A DNA stretch of 64,000 nt from Chthonomonas sp. (lineage in GTDB: Bacteria > Armatimonadota > Fimbriimonadia > Fimbriimonadales > Fimbriimonadaceae). Under the pieces are notes generated by a model. It did no database searches. It saw nothing but the letters and a program-made list of their open reading frames with translations, and had not been told where the DNA came from. The DNA lies in the NCBI GenBank assembly GCA_016788115.1, contig JAEURR010000009.1, positions 84,022 through 148,021 of the forward strand. The letters are read 5' to 3'. Positions within the stretch are counted from its first letter, which is position 1. Each line of letters begins with the position of its first letter. The position numbers and the translations under genes are program-made. Of the stretch, positions 7,559-16,537 are shown piece by piece.

Positions 7559-9694
7559 TCAGCGCGCGCGAATGCGGGCGGCAAGATCGGTTGCCCGCAG
7601 CTCGATGCTGAGCGATCCCGACTGCAACCGGACGGTTAGCTCGATCGGGGTCAGGGTCACATCCCAGACGGTGCCGTCCCGCTCCTCGAATGAGAGGAGG
7701 TCGCCCTTGGCCCCGATGGACAGCAACTCGGCAAGTTCGATCCTCCGCTTACGGAGGGTCCCTCCGAGGCTCAGTCGGGTTGTACCGACGAGTAGGGTCC
7801 CTGTGCGGTTCTCCCAAACGGCCGGTCCTCGCCAGAGGGCCTCGTCCTCGCGAGAGGAAATCTGAAGCAGGCCCGACCGATATTCGGCCCGGGCACGATC
7901 CCGCATCGCTTCGTCGAGCTCTGCTTCGTTCCCGACCAGAGGCAAGCCATGAGCAATACGATGCCAGTCTTCGAGCGCAAACTCGGCGTCAACATGTCTC
8001 CGCAGACGCTCGTGATTCGACCGCACCAACGCGAGCACATCCCCCTCAAAGTCGAACTCCGTGGGGCACAGCGAGCAGACTAGGCCGGCGTTTCCGCTCG
8101 TTTTGCCGACGCCCACCCAACGCATCGACTCTGGGTCGAGCTTCACGCTTTGGTACATCTGGCCGATATGGTAGGGGTCTTCGTGGGCGGTGAGCAGCGT
8201 CGTTGCCCCCGTCTCGACGAAGTAGTCCGCGCCGCATTGGTCGCACTCTGCATTCCCCTGGCCGGGTTCATACCCGCTGGCGACCATGGCCCATTCGTCC
8301 GGATAGAGCTCGTGGAAGCCATCGCGGGTCACTTTGGGCGCGCACTGTCTCCAACGTCCGTCCGGCAGATGATCGAACTGGCCGCTACAAGAATCGCATC
8401 GCTCCAGGACAGCCGACCGTCCTGCCGCGATCACCCACTCGGACCAGGGTGCGACGGCGTCGTGCCCGTCTTTCACAATCCCATCGCGGGTCTGAATCCA
8501 CGCGACCGCACACGTGTCGCACGTCCAGCGTTTCTTTAGGAGTCCTGTGCGCCGCAGAGGGCCGCCTTGGCATGCAGGGCAGTAGGGCGGCTCACCCTCG
8601 AAACGCAGCGTCCTGAGGTATCCCGTCTTGCAACTGGGGCACAAGCGCTGATAGATCTTCCGAACTCGGACAGTCCCGCGCCGGCACACGAAGCACTGGC
8701 CAACCTTTAGCGGTTTGGGTTGCTCCAGGACGCCGGGGCAGGCTGGACACGCTCGCTTGCCGGGCCGGAGTGATCGGAGAAGCATGGCGCGTCGGTCGAG
8801 CTCTTCCAGGCTCAGTGCGTCATCGTCGAAACTCGCGCCTCCGAGTAGATCCAGCCACTCGGCGACCGTGCCCGGCCGCTGGTCGAACTTGACTGCGAGG
8901 CCTGAGCGGATGGCTTGGATGAGCCGGTTGGGTGCATCGACAGTCTCCAGCCCGTCTTCGTCGAGCGGCGTGCCGTTCACTCGTTCTGTTGCCGCGGGCG
9001 GCGCAACTCCCAACAGCATGTGATACAGGGTCGCGCAGAGCCCGTACAGGTCAGTTGCCGGTCCGTGTCGCCCTCGCTCGCTCAGTTGTTCGAGCGGAGC
9101 GTAGTTGGGCGTAAAGAACACGGTCCGATCTTGCGTCTCGCCCGCATGAAATTCGCGGGCTGCGCCGAAGTCAATGAGGACCACTTCGCCCGCGGGGGTC
9201 AGCAGCAGGTTCGACGGCTTGATATCGCGGTGGAGCACCGATAACGCGTGCAGCGGACTGAGAATCGCACACGCCTTTCGACCAAACTCCTCGACCGCAT
9301 CAGCTCGGAACTGGTGGTTGGAGGTCAGCAGCGCGGCCAAGCTTCGAACCCCTTCGATGTAGTCCGAAACAAAGTAGGCCGTGCCGTTTTCATTGAATGC
9401 GTCGCGCACTCGGGGGACGCCTCGGATGTTGAGGCTGCGCACGGTCTTCGCTTCGCGAAGGAACTGCTGCCGGAGGCGCTGGGCGGCGGTCGAGCCAACG
9501 CCCGAGAAATCAAGTTGCCCATCGGGTTGCCGCTGGCAGGCGGTAGGGGCCATCTCTTTGATTGCGCAAGAGTCGCCACGTGCGGTGTCCCGCGCCAGGT
9601 AAGTAATGCCAAAGCTGCCTTGTCCCAACACTCGCACGACCTCGTAGCGCGAGTTCAGTAAGGTTCCTCCTGGCAAGGGCTCGGGGCCGCGCAT
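7559..9694 (-). CDS. Ser/Thr protein kinase with zinc-ribbon array and PH-like tail
   Basis: The protein is 711 residues from the ATG at 9694. The first ~300 residues form a Hanks-type kinase that looks active: glycine loop GQGSFGITYLA, Lys46 in AIKEM, HRDIKPSN with Asp157, DFG at 175-177, and an APLEQL peptide. The middle (about 330-600) has eight CxxC pairs (CPAC, CFVC, CPSC, CPAC, CDTC, CDSC, CDQC, CSLC), which suggests about four zinc ribbons. The last ~80 residues (GTLLVGTTRLSLGG onward) resemble a PH/GRAM-like beta domain. No transmembrane segment or PASTA domain is present, so it is a cytoplasmic kinase. Targets are unknown. Confidence 0.85.
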   Translation of the reverse strand: MRGPEPLPGGTLLNSRYEVVRVLGQGSFGITYLARDTARGDSCAIKEMAPTACQRQPDGQLDFSGVGSTAAQRLRQQFLREAKTVRSLNIRGVPRVRDAFNENGTAYFVSDYIEGVRSLAALLTSNHQFRADAVEEFGRKACAILSPLHALSVLHRDIKPSNLLLTPAGEVVLIDFGAAREFHAGETQDRTVFFTPNYAPLEQLSERGRHGPATDLYGLCATLYHMLLGVAPPAATERVNGTPLDEDGLETVDAPNRLIQAIRSGLAVKFDQRPGTVAEWLDLLGGASFDDDALSLEELDRRAMLLRSLRPGKRACPACPGVLEQPKPLKVGQCFVCRRGTVRVRKIYQRLCPSCKTGYLRTLRFEGEPPYCPACQGGPLRRTGLLKKRWTCDTCAVAWIQTRDGIVKDGHDAVAPWSEWVIAAGRSAVLERCDSCSGQFDHLPDGRWRQCAPKVTRDGFHELYPDEWAMVASGYEPGQGNAECDQCGADYFVETGATTLLTAHEDPYHIGQMYQSVKLDPESMRWVGVGKTSGNAGLVCSLCPTEFDFEGDVLALVRSNHERLRRHVDAEFALEDWHRIAHGLPLVGNEAELDEAMRDRARAEYRSGLLQISSREDEALWRGPAVWENRTGTLLVGTTRLSLGGTLRKRRIELAELLSIGAKGDLLSFEERDGTVWDVTLTPIELTVRLQSGSLSIELRATDLAARIRAR

Positions 9695-9768
9695 TCTTTC
9701 ATCTTGACGCCCCGCGCACGGGAAAGTGCGCAACGCTCCGGGGCGAGAGACGTAAAATCAGAGAGACT

Positions 9769-10731
9769 ATGACGAGCCTGCTCTTAGCCGCCGCGCTGAG
9801 CCCGTTTGCCTACGGGTTCTCGCCGACCGTCCCCTTGGAATACAAGATGGCGGTGCAGTTCGATGGCTTCCTCCCCATTTTCGGCGGGAACGAAGGCAAG
9901 GTGGAGGTGGCGATGACGGTGCCAGTGACGGTCCTGAAGTCCGACAAGGCAGAAGAGTTCAAGGTACAGAGCGAAATCAGCGCCGCGGAAATCAAGTTCA
10001 ATGACGCGCCCCTCCCGCTCGGCGTGGAGTCGGTGCAGGGCTACTTTCCCAAAACGACCATCACGACTTCGCCGCTGGGCAAGACACTGACAACCGACGC
10101 GCCCAACGTCAACGTTCCCATCAAACTTCCCGGACTCGACGTCAAGCGGTTCCCCGAGTTGACGTACATCCCGGTGGAGTTCTCTCCCGAGTCAAAGAAG
10201 GTTGGAGAATCGTGGACGTATTCTCGGGACTTCGGGGGCAGTGACGTAACCTACAAGTGTACGGTCGAGTCCGCAACCGCGGACAAGGTCGTGATCGTCA
10301 TCAGCGTGGGTCAGACTTACACGGTCCTCGAAGACGACTCGCTCCAGAGTGTAAAAGACAAGGCGGAAGCCGTCAACGAAGTAACGACCCGAGTGGAAGG
10401 ATCCGGCAAGGCGACGTTCGACCCCAAGCTGGGGGTTTTCCGCGCAGTCAAGGTCACTGCGGTAGCCTCGAGCGCCGGGACAGTTCTGAAGACAGGAACC
10501 AAGTTCTCTCGAAAGCTCACCACGACTCTGGATGTCCAGCTTTCGAAACCTGCGGCCAAAGGCACCGAGGAGGTGCCAGACCGATCGGGAGAAGTGACTT
10601 GGTGGGACCGAGCACGCGGAGCTTATGAAGGGGCGCAAGTTGCCGTGAAGCCTGCGCTCCAATCCACGACCGCGTATTTGCGGACTTGGTCGCTCAAGCT
10701 TCTGCAACAGCTCTTTGGAGGTACCCGATGA
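9769..10731 (+). CDS. Secreted protein of unknown function
   Basis: The protein has 320 residues with a short signal peptide (MTSLLLAAALSPFAYG). The rest is beta-rich, with alternating hydrophobic and charged stretches and a pattern of VTVLKSDKAEEFKVQSEI and KVGESWTYSRDFGGSDVTYKC. This resembles periplasmic proteins that measure or bind lipid-like ligands, but I do not recognise the family. The phrase VGESWTY also appears in related form (VGETWKKT) in the protein at 13493, so the two may be distant relatives. It is divergent from the kinase and overlaps the next lipoprotein gene by four bases. Confidence 0.65.
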   Translation: MTSLLLAAALSPFAYGFSPTVPLEYKMAVQFDGFLPIFGGNEGKVEVAMTVPVTVLKSDKAEEFKVQSEISAAEIKFNDAPLPLGVESVQGYFPKTTITTSPLGKTLTTDAPNVNVPIKLPGLDVKRFPELTYIPVEFSPESKKVGESWTYSRDFGGSDVTYKCTVESATADKVVIVISVGQTYTVLEDDSLQSVKDKAEAVNEVTTRVEGSGKATFDPKLGVFRAVKVTAVASSAGTVLKTGTKFSRKLTTTLDVQLSKPAAKGTEEVPDRSGEVTWWDRARGAYEGAQVAVKPALQSTTAYLRTWSLKLLQQLFGGTR

Positions 10732-11174
10732 AATTTTGGATCACACTTTGCACGTCGTGCCTGGCGCTCGCCGGTTGCGGCGAGGTCGCGGTGGATACGA
10801 AGCCGCTGGCCGACGCTCAACACAAGATTGAGCAGGCCAAAGAGGAAGCGGGAGCCATGACCGAGAAGGTCAAGCAGTTCCAAGCCGACGTGGGGCGCTG
10901 GAAGAGTGAAGGCGACCGTTTGGCGGCGCAGCTTTCCTCGGCGCAGGCAACGGCGCAAGATGGCTGGGCGTTTGTTCACTCTTCGGTCGCGTCTGCAGAC
11001 GAGAAGGTCCAGGCCACCGCCGCTCCAGTTCTTGCCGCGCTCGCAAAGCAGAGCCCGGAATCAGCTGCTCAGGTCAAAGCCACGGTGGAAGAGAAGTTGA
11101 AGACGGCCACCGGGGCGGCCAAGACGATGTGGGAGAATCTTCTGAAGTCCTTGGAATCGGCCAACGCGAAGTGA
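10728..11174 (+). CDS. Small lipoprotein with coiled coil
   Basis: The ATG at 10728 overlaps the preceding stop (ATGA). The 148-residue product starts with a lipoprotein signal, MKFWITLCTSCLALAGC, with the lipobox LAGC. A charged, Ala/Lys/Glu/Gln-rich helical region follows (HKIEQAKEEAGAMTEKVKQF), predicted as a coiled coil, then another helical stretch rich in Ala and Lys. It probably sits in the periplasm anchored to a membrane and works with the secreted protein encoded just upstream. No known domain is recognised. Confidence 0.7.
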   Translation: MKFWITLCTSCLALAGCGEVAVDTKPLADAQHKIEQAKEEAGAMTEKVKQFQADVGRWKSEGDRLAAQLSSAQATAQDGWAFVHSSVASADEKVQATAAPVLAALAKQSPESAAQVKATVEEKLKTATGAAKTMWENLLKSLESANAK

Positions 11175-11186
11175 GTCGCAGCTAGT

Positions 11187-12137
11187 TCAGTCGTCGGTTG
11201 TCGCGCTGCCTACCGGTGAGGGCAGGGCGAGGTTCGGGAGAACCTCTTCCAGAAACTCGGCCAGCGATTGGGCCATGAAGTGCGGGTTCAGTTCGCGGAA
11301 CAGATCTGGATTCTCGTTCACCGCCCGTCCGCCGAGACCGATCAGGAACCGCTTCTGGATGTCCGAAGCGCGAAGCTTTTGAATGAGGTCTTGGCAGTGC
11401 GGGAAGCCATCAATCCTGGCGCAGGAGATCATGATCACATCGGGTTTGTGTTCACGGCTTGCGCTGATGAAAGACTCGGCCGGCACGTTAGCTCCCAAGT
11501 AGATGGTTCGCCACCCGTGCATGCGCAGCATGTCGCTGAGCATTCGGATTCCGATTGCGTGCTGGTTTTCTGGGACACAACCCAGGACGGCCACACGCGC
11601 ACCATCGCGAAGCGGGCTGGCGAACTGCATCAGCTGGGTCATCATCCGCTCGGTGATCGCGCTGGCAAGGTGCTCCTCGGCAACATCGACGGCCTGAACT
11701 TCATACCATCGCCCGACGTGTTGCATGCTTGTGGCCAGAACCTCGCTGTAGATACGGCTGAGGTCAACCCCCTGGCGATTCAGGCGGTGGATGAGAGCGG
11801 AACAGCGCTCTTCGTTGCCGTGGACTGCGAGCTTGGCAAACTCAACCGCGACCTCGTGCAGCGGAAACGGCTCTTCGGCGAGCTCTGCTTCGCGGCTGAG
11901 GAGAATCTGGAGCGAATTGGCGATGTCGCCGCTGGCGAGTGAGTAATAAACCTGGCGACCGAGCTTGGTCGCGCGGACGAACCCCTTGGCTCGCATTTTT
12001 GCCAGGTGATTGCTGATATTTGGCTGTTTAAGCCCCGTCGTCGAAACGAGCTCCGAGACATTGCGGGGGCCGTTGTGCAACTCCGCGAGCAGCACGCGCT
12101 TGGAAGGTTCGGCAATCTCTCGAATAAGGTCTTTCAC
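11187..12137 (-). CDS. ArsR-type HTH regulator with B12-binding domain
   Basis: This 316-residue protein has an ArsR-like winged helix at residues 1-70 (GLKQPNISNHLAKMRAKGFV as recognition helix). A helical B12-binding-2 domain follows (about 90-170), then a Rossmann cobalamin-binding domain (about 178-300; VLGCVPENQHAIGIRM, TIYLGANVP, IGLGGRAV). The cap motif reads WY-x9-EH with Tyr145 where CarH has Trp, and Asn191-x-His193-x-x-Gly replaces the common D/E-x-H-x-x-G. CarH-like proteins sense light or B12 through adenosylcobalamin, but use MerR DNA-binding domains, so this fusion is unusual. A perfect inverted repeat at 12158-12175 is a likely operator. Confidence 0.85.
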   Translation of the reverse strand: MKDLIREIAEPSKRVLLAELHNGPRNVSELVSTTGLKQPNISNHLAKMRAKGFVRATKLGRQVYYSLASGDIANSLQILLSREAELAEEPFPLHEVAVEFAKLAVHGNEERCSALIHRLNRQGVDLSRIYSEVLATSMQHVGRWYEVQAVDVAEEHLASAITERMMTQLMQFASPLRDGARVAVLGCVPENQHAIGIRMLSDMLRMHGWRTIYLGANVPAESFISASREHKPDVIMISCARIDGFPHCQDLIQKLRASDIQKRFLIGLGGRAVNENPDLFRELNPHFMAQSLAEFLEEVLPNLALPSPVGSATTDD

Positions 12138-12157
12138 TCGATGCAGTCCTCAGGATG

Positions 12158-12175
12158 TATCACTCGACAGTGATA
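12158..12175. promoter_or_regulatory. Inverted repeat, likely operator of the B12-binding regulator
   Basis: TATCACT, spacer CGAC, AGTGATA: seven-base arms with perfect complementarity. It begins 21 bases before the regulator start codon, in the divergent gap to the acyl-CoA dehydrogenase. A further TGATA occurs at about 12201. ArsR-family operators are palindromes of this size. A TACAAT hexamer at 12278-12283 could be the -10 box of the dehydrogenase. Confidence 0.6.
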
Positions 12176-12314
12176 ACAGCATCTACGGGAGAGTATACGG
12201 TGATATTTCAGACTTCCCGCAAGAATATTCATATTCGTGCGTACCGGTGTTCAGCCGCGGGCATGTGAGCCAGGTAGTACAATAGCGGAGATTCACTAGG
12301 AGAACTATCGAACG

Positions 12315-13433
12315 ATGCTGTTTGAACTTTGCCCAGAAGAGGCCTCATTTATTGGTCGGGTCCGAAACTTTGTTGCCGAAGAGGTCTTGCCCGTCACGCG
12401 CGAATGGGAAAAGAATGCAGGCTTTGACCCGGCCATTTGGAATCGACTGGGCGCGCTCGGTCTTCTGAGCATGACGCTGGAGAAAGAGAAAGGCGGCATG
12501 GGGCTCTCGTGCGCCGCTTACGTGGAAGCGTGCCGGGAACTCGCCAAAGGCGACCCCGCGCTGTCGATGAATATCGCCGCGATCAATGCCCTTTGCGTCG
12601 GCCACATCGCGACCTTCGGGACAAAGGAGCAGCAAGACAAGTATTTGCCCGGGATCGTCAAGGGCGACATCAAGCTCGCGTGGGGATTGACCGAGCCCGA
12701 CGCAGGCAGTGATGCCCGGCGAGTTCGGACGGTCGCGAATCCGATCGCCGATCGGCCTGGCTTCTACCACTTGAACGGTCAGAAGATGTTCATCACGAAC
12801 GGTGGCAACGCCAATCTGATCGTCATGGTCGCGCGCACCAGCGAGACTGAACTTTCGGCCTTCCTCATGGAGACCGATCAACCAGGCTTCACGCTCGAAG
12901 AACGGATCCACACGGTTGGCGTCAGCGCTTCGAACACTGTACGTTTTTCGCTCAAGGACGCCGTCGCATGGCACACGCCCTGTTCGTTCGAGCAGGCGAT
13001 TTCGCTGCTTTATCGTGGTCGTTTGGGCATCGCCGCCATGGCTGTGGGGATCGCCGAGAAGGCTCAGGAACTGGCGATCGAATACTCCAAGCAGCGCGAG
13101 CAGTTCAACCGACGGCTTTGCGATATGCAGAGCGTGCAGAACATGCTGGCGGACGGCGAAGTGGACCTTGAGGCCGCACGTCTGCTTCTTCACAAGGGCG
13201 CGATGATGTTTGATCGTGGTGAGAACGTCGTGAAGATCTCCTCGATCGCCAAGCTCTTCGCGAGCGAAGCGGCGAATCGCATCACCAACCGCGCAATCCA
13301 AATTCACGGTGGCCGAGGCATGACGCAGATGTTTCTGGTCGAGAAGCTGTGGCGAGATGCCAAGCTCACCGAGATCGGTGAAGGGTGCAGCGAAATCCAG
13401 CGTCTGGTCATCAGCAAGACCGTCTTGAAGTAG
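12315..13433 (+). CDS. Acyl-CoA dehydrogenase
   Basis: This 372-residue flavoenzyme introduces a trans-2,3 double bond into acyl-CoA. The family segments are visible: AWGLTEPDAGSDA (FAD/substrate loop), NGQKMFITNGG, the RGRLGIAAMAVGIAEKAQELA helix, and IQIHGGRGMTQ. The catalytic base falls in EIGEGCSEIQR near the C-terminus. It closely resembles short- or branched-chain acyl-CoA dehydrogenases, but chain length cannot be assigned. It is divergent from the B12-binding regulator, which might control it. Confidence 0.93.
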   Translation: MLFELCPEEASFIGRVRNFVAEEVLPVTREWEKNAGFDPAIWNRLGALGLLSMTLEKEKGGMGLSCAAYVEACRELAKGDPALSMNIAAINALCVGHIATFGTKEQQDKYLPGIVKGDIKLAWGLTEPDAGSDARRVRTVANPIADRPGFYHLNGQKMFITNGGNANLIVMVARTSETELSAFLMETDQPGFTLEERIHTVGVSASNTVRFSLKDAVAWHTPCSFEQAISLLYRGRLGIAAMAVGIAEKAQELAIEYSKQREQFNRRLCDMQSVQNMLADGEVDLEAARLLLHKGAMMFDRGENVVKISSIAKLFASEAANRITNRAIQIHGGRGMTQMFLVEKLWRDAKLTEIGEGCSEIQRLVISKTVLK

Positions 13434-13492
13434 AGTCACCGGAACTTTTGCGCCGTTCAACATCATAGGACTTATAGGGAACACACCGCACC

Positions 13493-14578
13493 ATGTCGAT
13501 TGCATCCATCATTCTCACCACCGCCATTTTGTCGCAGACCGCGCCGCCGGTCGCCGGACCTGAGGTCGCTCCCAAGCCGGCCGAGAAGGTCACGCTTGAG
13601 CGGGTGTATCCCCAGGGTAAGCGGCTGACTTACAAGCTCGTGAGCAAGCTGTTCAGCGAGGAACGCGACTACTCGATGGACACGTTCATGCCTGAGGTCT
13701 CGGGTACCGAGTACACGTTCATGATCGATGTGCTGCAGCGCAAGCCCGATGGGATCGCGACGGTCCTCTACCGCCGACCGACGATCACGGCAGTCGTGGG
13801 TGAGACCGCGCTCAGCGATGAAAGGCGGGTGAACGTCAAGCTGGATTGGATCCTGCGAATGACGGTTTCGCCCGTGAACGAAGTGCTCGGGATGGTGGAC
13901 GAGACCCCCAAGAAGCCGGAGCCTAAAAAGAAGCCAGAGGAATCAACACCCGAGAGTAGCGAGTGGATTCGGTCCACGTCGGCAGCGTCCGCAGTTCAGC
14001 CGGAGTTGATCGTCTACTTTGCACCGTACATTTCGGAAATCTATCGTCTGGCGTCGTTCACCGGCAGCTTCGACAGTTCCCTCGATCTCGCGCCGAGCTT
14101 CCCGTTTGACCCCGTCTCCGTCGGGGAGACTTGGAAGAAGACCGTGGGTTATTCTCCGCAACCGCTGCGAGGGTCAAAGAAGGCCGCCATGCAGAGGCTG
14201 GACTACAACTACACCTACAGGGGCATGACCACATTCGAAGGGAAGTCGTACCAGTGGGTCACGGCGGAACTCAAAGTGAATTCGGACATCGCTGGCTTCT
14301 TCAAGGGCCAGTTCAGCAATGGCGACGAGATCCCCATTACTAAGGTCCCGTTAAAATTGAATGCCAATGTGGACTTCTACTTGGACCCAGTGACTCTCTC
14401 ACCGATAAAGACCCGCGCTCGCTCTGAGGGTGAGTGGGCCATGTGGTCGACCTTGACACCGGGTCAGGCGTCGGCTGAAGGTCGGCTGAAGGGCGACACC
14501 ACCCTTGACTTCGTCTCGGCAACCGCGATTCCTGCTGCCAAGCCATCGAAACCAGCTTCCAAGCCCAAGCGCAAGTAA
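13493..14578 (+). CDS. Secreted protein of unknown function
   Basis: The 361-residue protein begins with a signal-like segment (MSIASIILTTAILSQTAPP) and then a beta-rich body starting KVTLERVYPQGKRLTYKLVSK. A Pro/Lys-rich linker (TPKKPEPKKKPEESTPES) interrupts it at about residues 140-157, and the C-terminus is again rich in Pro and Lys. PFDPVSVGETWKKT recalls VGESWTY in the secreted protein at 9769. I do not recognise the family. The gene follows the acyl-CoA dehydrogenase by 59 bases on the same strand. Probably periplasmic. Confidence 0.65.
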   Translation: MSIASIILTTAILSQTAPPVAGPEVAPKPAEKVTLERVYPQGKRLTYKLVSKLFSEERDYSMDTFMPEVSGTEYTFMIDVLQRKPDGIATVLYRRPTITAVVGETALSDERRVNVKLDWILRMTVSPVNEVLGMVDETPKKPEPKKKPEESTPESSEWIRSTSAASAVQPELIVYFAPYISEIYRLASFTGSFDSSLDLAPSFPFDPVSVGETWKKTVGYSPQPLRGSKKAAMQRLDYNYTYRGMTTFEGKSYQWVTAELKVNSDIAGFFKGQFSNGDEIPITKVPLKLNANVDFYLDPVTLSPIKTRARSEGEWAMWSTLTPGQASAEGRLKGDTTLDFVSATAIPAAKPSKPASKPKRK

Positions 14579-14636
14579 TTTGCGCGGCGAATTGGGGAGC
14601 GATACCGTCTTTACGGGCGGGTCACTCCCCTTTTCT

Positions 14637-15896
14637 ATGCGTGCCCGACGAACACTCTATCTACACTTGGCGATAGGATTTGCCGCCAGTGCGAGCATCG
14701 TGGCTTTATGGCTAACACCGTCGGGCGGGGTCGTCTCACCGCTTCTACTAGCATTTCTAGCAGGGTGCATGATTGCGTCGGAGCTCATCCCGATTCACCT
14801 CAGCCGCTGGAACCTGCGCATCACCGTGACCCTTCCATTTCTCGCGGCTCTGTCGGCCACGGCGGGTCCGCTCACTGCAATTGCGATCGACTTTCTGGCC
14901 TTCAGCATCGCCGCCATCGGATTCTGGTTAGTCCAGCGCCATCGGATCCACACCAGTCAGTTCTTCTTGAACGCGCTCGTGAGCGCGACGAGCGCTGGCG
15001 TGGCGGGCCTTGTTCAGGTGGCGGCTTCGGGCGGGGCTGGAGGCTCGATCATGAGCGAAGTGACGGTTTTTGGCGCAATCTACTCATTGACCAACATTTT
15101 GCTGGTGGCGGTAGCGCAGGGCGAGTCGTGGCGGGACGTCCGTGGACTGGTGACTCGCGACGCGGTTTCGATGGTCGCAGCGGTCGGGCTGCTTTTACTT
15201 TTGGGACTCGGCGTGGCGGCGGCGATCGAGACGGGAGCGAACTTCCTCCTGCCGTTCATGCTTATTCCGGTCCTGATGCTTCGGGCCGCTATGGACCTGA
15301 AAGCGCGCAGCATCGATCACACCTTTGAGACCGTCATCGCGCTAATGCTCATGCTGCAGCGTGCGCATCCGTACTCCCACGGGCACCTGGAGCGCGTCGC
15401 TTCACTCGCCGAGAAAGTCGCGCTCAAACTGGGTCTCTCAGCGCGGCGCGCACATCAAGTCCGCGAGGCGGCGATCCTCCACGACATCGGAAAGATTGCG
15501 ATCGACGAGCAAGTCTTAGAGAAGCCCGGCAAGCTCACAGAGGAGGAGTTTGAGCATGTCAAGAAGCACGCTGAGTATGGAGCGCTGATTCTCGGGGAAT
15601 GCGATCATTTCCTCCCGTTGGTGCCGTGGATCCGTAGCCACCACGAACGTCCGGACGGCGGAGGTTATCCCCAGCGATTGCCCGATGCAGAGATCCCCAT
15701 TGAAAGCAAAATCATCGCTGTGACGGACGCGTTTGACGCCATGGTTGGTGGGGGCATGCCCGGTGAGAAGCGTAGCTACCGCGACCCGATGGACCTGCAA
15801 GGCGCCCTTGCTGAGCTAGATCGTTGCGCGGGCACCCAGTTCGATCGCCGTGTCGTGATTGCGTTTCGAGATGTGCTGTTGGGAGGTGAAGCATGA
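14637..15896 (+). CDS. Membrane-anchored HD-GYP phosphodiesterase
   Basis: Starting at the ATG 14637 (an upstream in-frame start would overlap the previous gene), the product is 419 residues. The first ~220 form about seven or eight transmembrane helices. An HD-GYP domain follows: HPYSHGHLERVASLAEKVA, AILHDIGKI with the metal-binding HD pair, VKKHAEYG, and HHERPDGGGYP. All signature residues are kept, so it is probably an active cyclic-di-GMP phosphodiesterase sensing a membrane or external signal. It overlaps the next gene, a degenerate HD-GYP, by four bases. Confidence 0.9.
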   Translation: MRARRTLYLHLAIGFAASASIVALWLTPSGGVVSPLLLAFLAGCMIASELIPIHLSRWNLRITVTLPFLAALSATAGPLTAIAIDFLAFSIAAIGFWLVQRHRIHTSQFFLNALVSATSAGVAGLVQVAASGGAGGSIMSEVTVFGAIYSLTNILLVAVAQGESWRDVRGLVTRDAVSMVAAVGLLLLLGLGVAAAIETGANFLLPFMLIPVLMLRAAMDLKARSIDHTFETVIALMLMLQRAHPYSHGHLERVASLAEKVALKLGLSARRAHQVREAAILHDIGKIAIDEQVLEKPGKLTEEEFEHVKKHAEYGALILGECDHFLPLVPWIRSHHERPDGGGYPQRLPDAEIPIESKIIAVTDAFDAMVGGGMPGEKRSYRDPMDLQGALAELDRCAGTQFDRRVVIAFRDVLLGGEA

Positions 15897-16537
15897 TCGT
15901 CAGCGTCGTGTTGGGGCTGTGCGTGCTGAGCGTCCTTGGTTTGGGTTGGTACATCCGAATTGGCCTTCCTCGCGAACTGGACGAACGGTACCGATCGTCG
16001 TTCGCTGCCCTCAATCGCGCATTGGAACTGCGGTTCCCGCAGTACGTCGACATGACCACCCAGGTCACCGAGCTTGCGCTGGCTTTGGGGGCAGAGATGA
16101 AGCTGTCCAAGCGCGACTTGCAGGCGCTGGAGTGGTCGGCAGCGTTGCGCGATCTAGGCTTGTGCTCGGTGCCGTACGTCCTGATCAACGAAAAGAACCC
16201 GGCGCAGTGGTCCGACTCCGAGACGGCGTCTTTCGAGCGGCACGCAGAGGTCGGGGCAAGCCTGCTAGACCTGGTTCCGAATCTGAGTTACCTTGCGCCG
16301 ATCGTCCGACATCACCACACCCCGTACCGGCAGATGAAGGATGCGCCGGTGCAGAGCCGGATTTTGAACGTCGTCACGGGCTACCTGATGCAAGAGCGCG
16401 CGGCAGGGAGTGTCTTCGCCCGAGATCACATCGCAAGCCAACAGGGGCAGCTTTACGACCCTGCCGTGGTGCGAGCGTTGCAAGCGGTACTATCCGAGCA
16501 CTATGTCGGAACAGCCCGAGACCTCGCCCTCAGTTAG
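15893..16537 (+). CDS. Degenerate HD-GYP-like protein, membrane-anchored
   Basis: This 214-residue protein has one N-terminal membrane helix (IVSVVLGLCVLSVLGLGWYI) and an HD-GYP-like fold in which the catalytic residues are lost. AILHDIGKI of the neighbour becomes AALRDLGLC, and HHERPDGGGYP becomes HHHTPY. It therefore should not hydrolyse cyclic-di-GMP but could bind it or regulate its partner. The ATGA overlap with the active HD-GYP gene implies coupled translation and a fixed ratio. The 3' end overlaps the next gene by 35 bases. Confidence 0.75.
   Translation: MIVSVVLGLCVLSVLGLGWYIRIGLPRELDERYRSSFAALNRALELRFPQYVDMTTQVTELALALGAEMKLSKRDLQALEWSAALRDLGLCSVPYVLINEKNPAQWSDSETASFERHAEVGASLLDLVPNLSYLAPIVRHHHTPYRQMKDAPVQSRILNVVTGYLMQERAAGSVFARDHIASQQGQLYDPAVVRALQAVLSEHYVGTARDLALS

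Noticed and set aside
12345..13505. Long open frame (386 codons) antisense to the acyl-CoA dehydrogenase
   Set aside because: The dehydrogenase frame has full family motifs. The antisense frame has no recognisable motif and is the expected mirror of GC-rich codon use.
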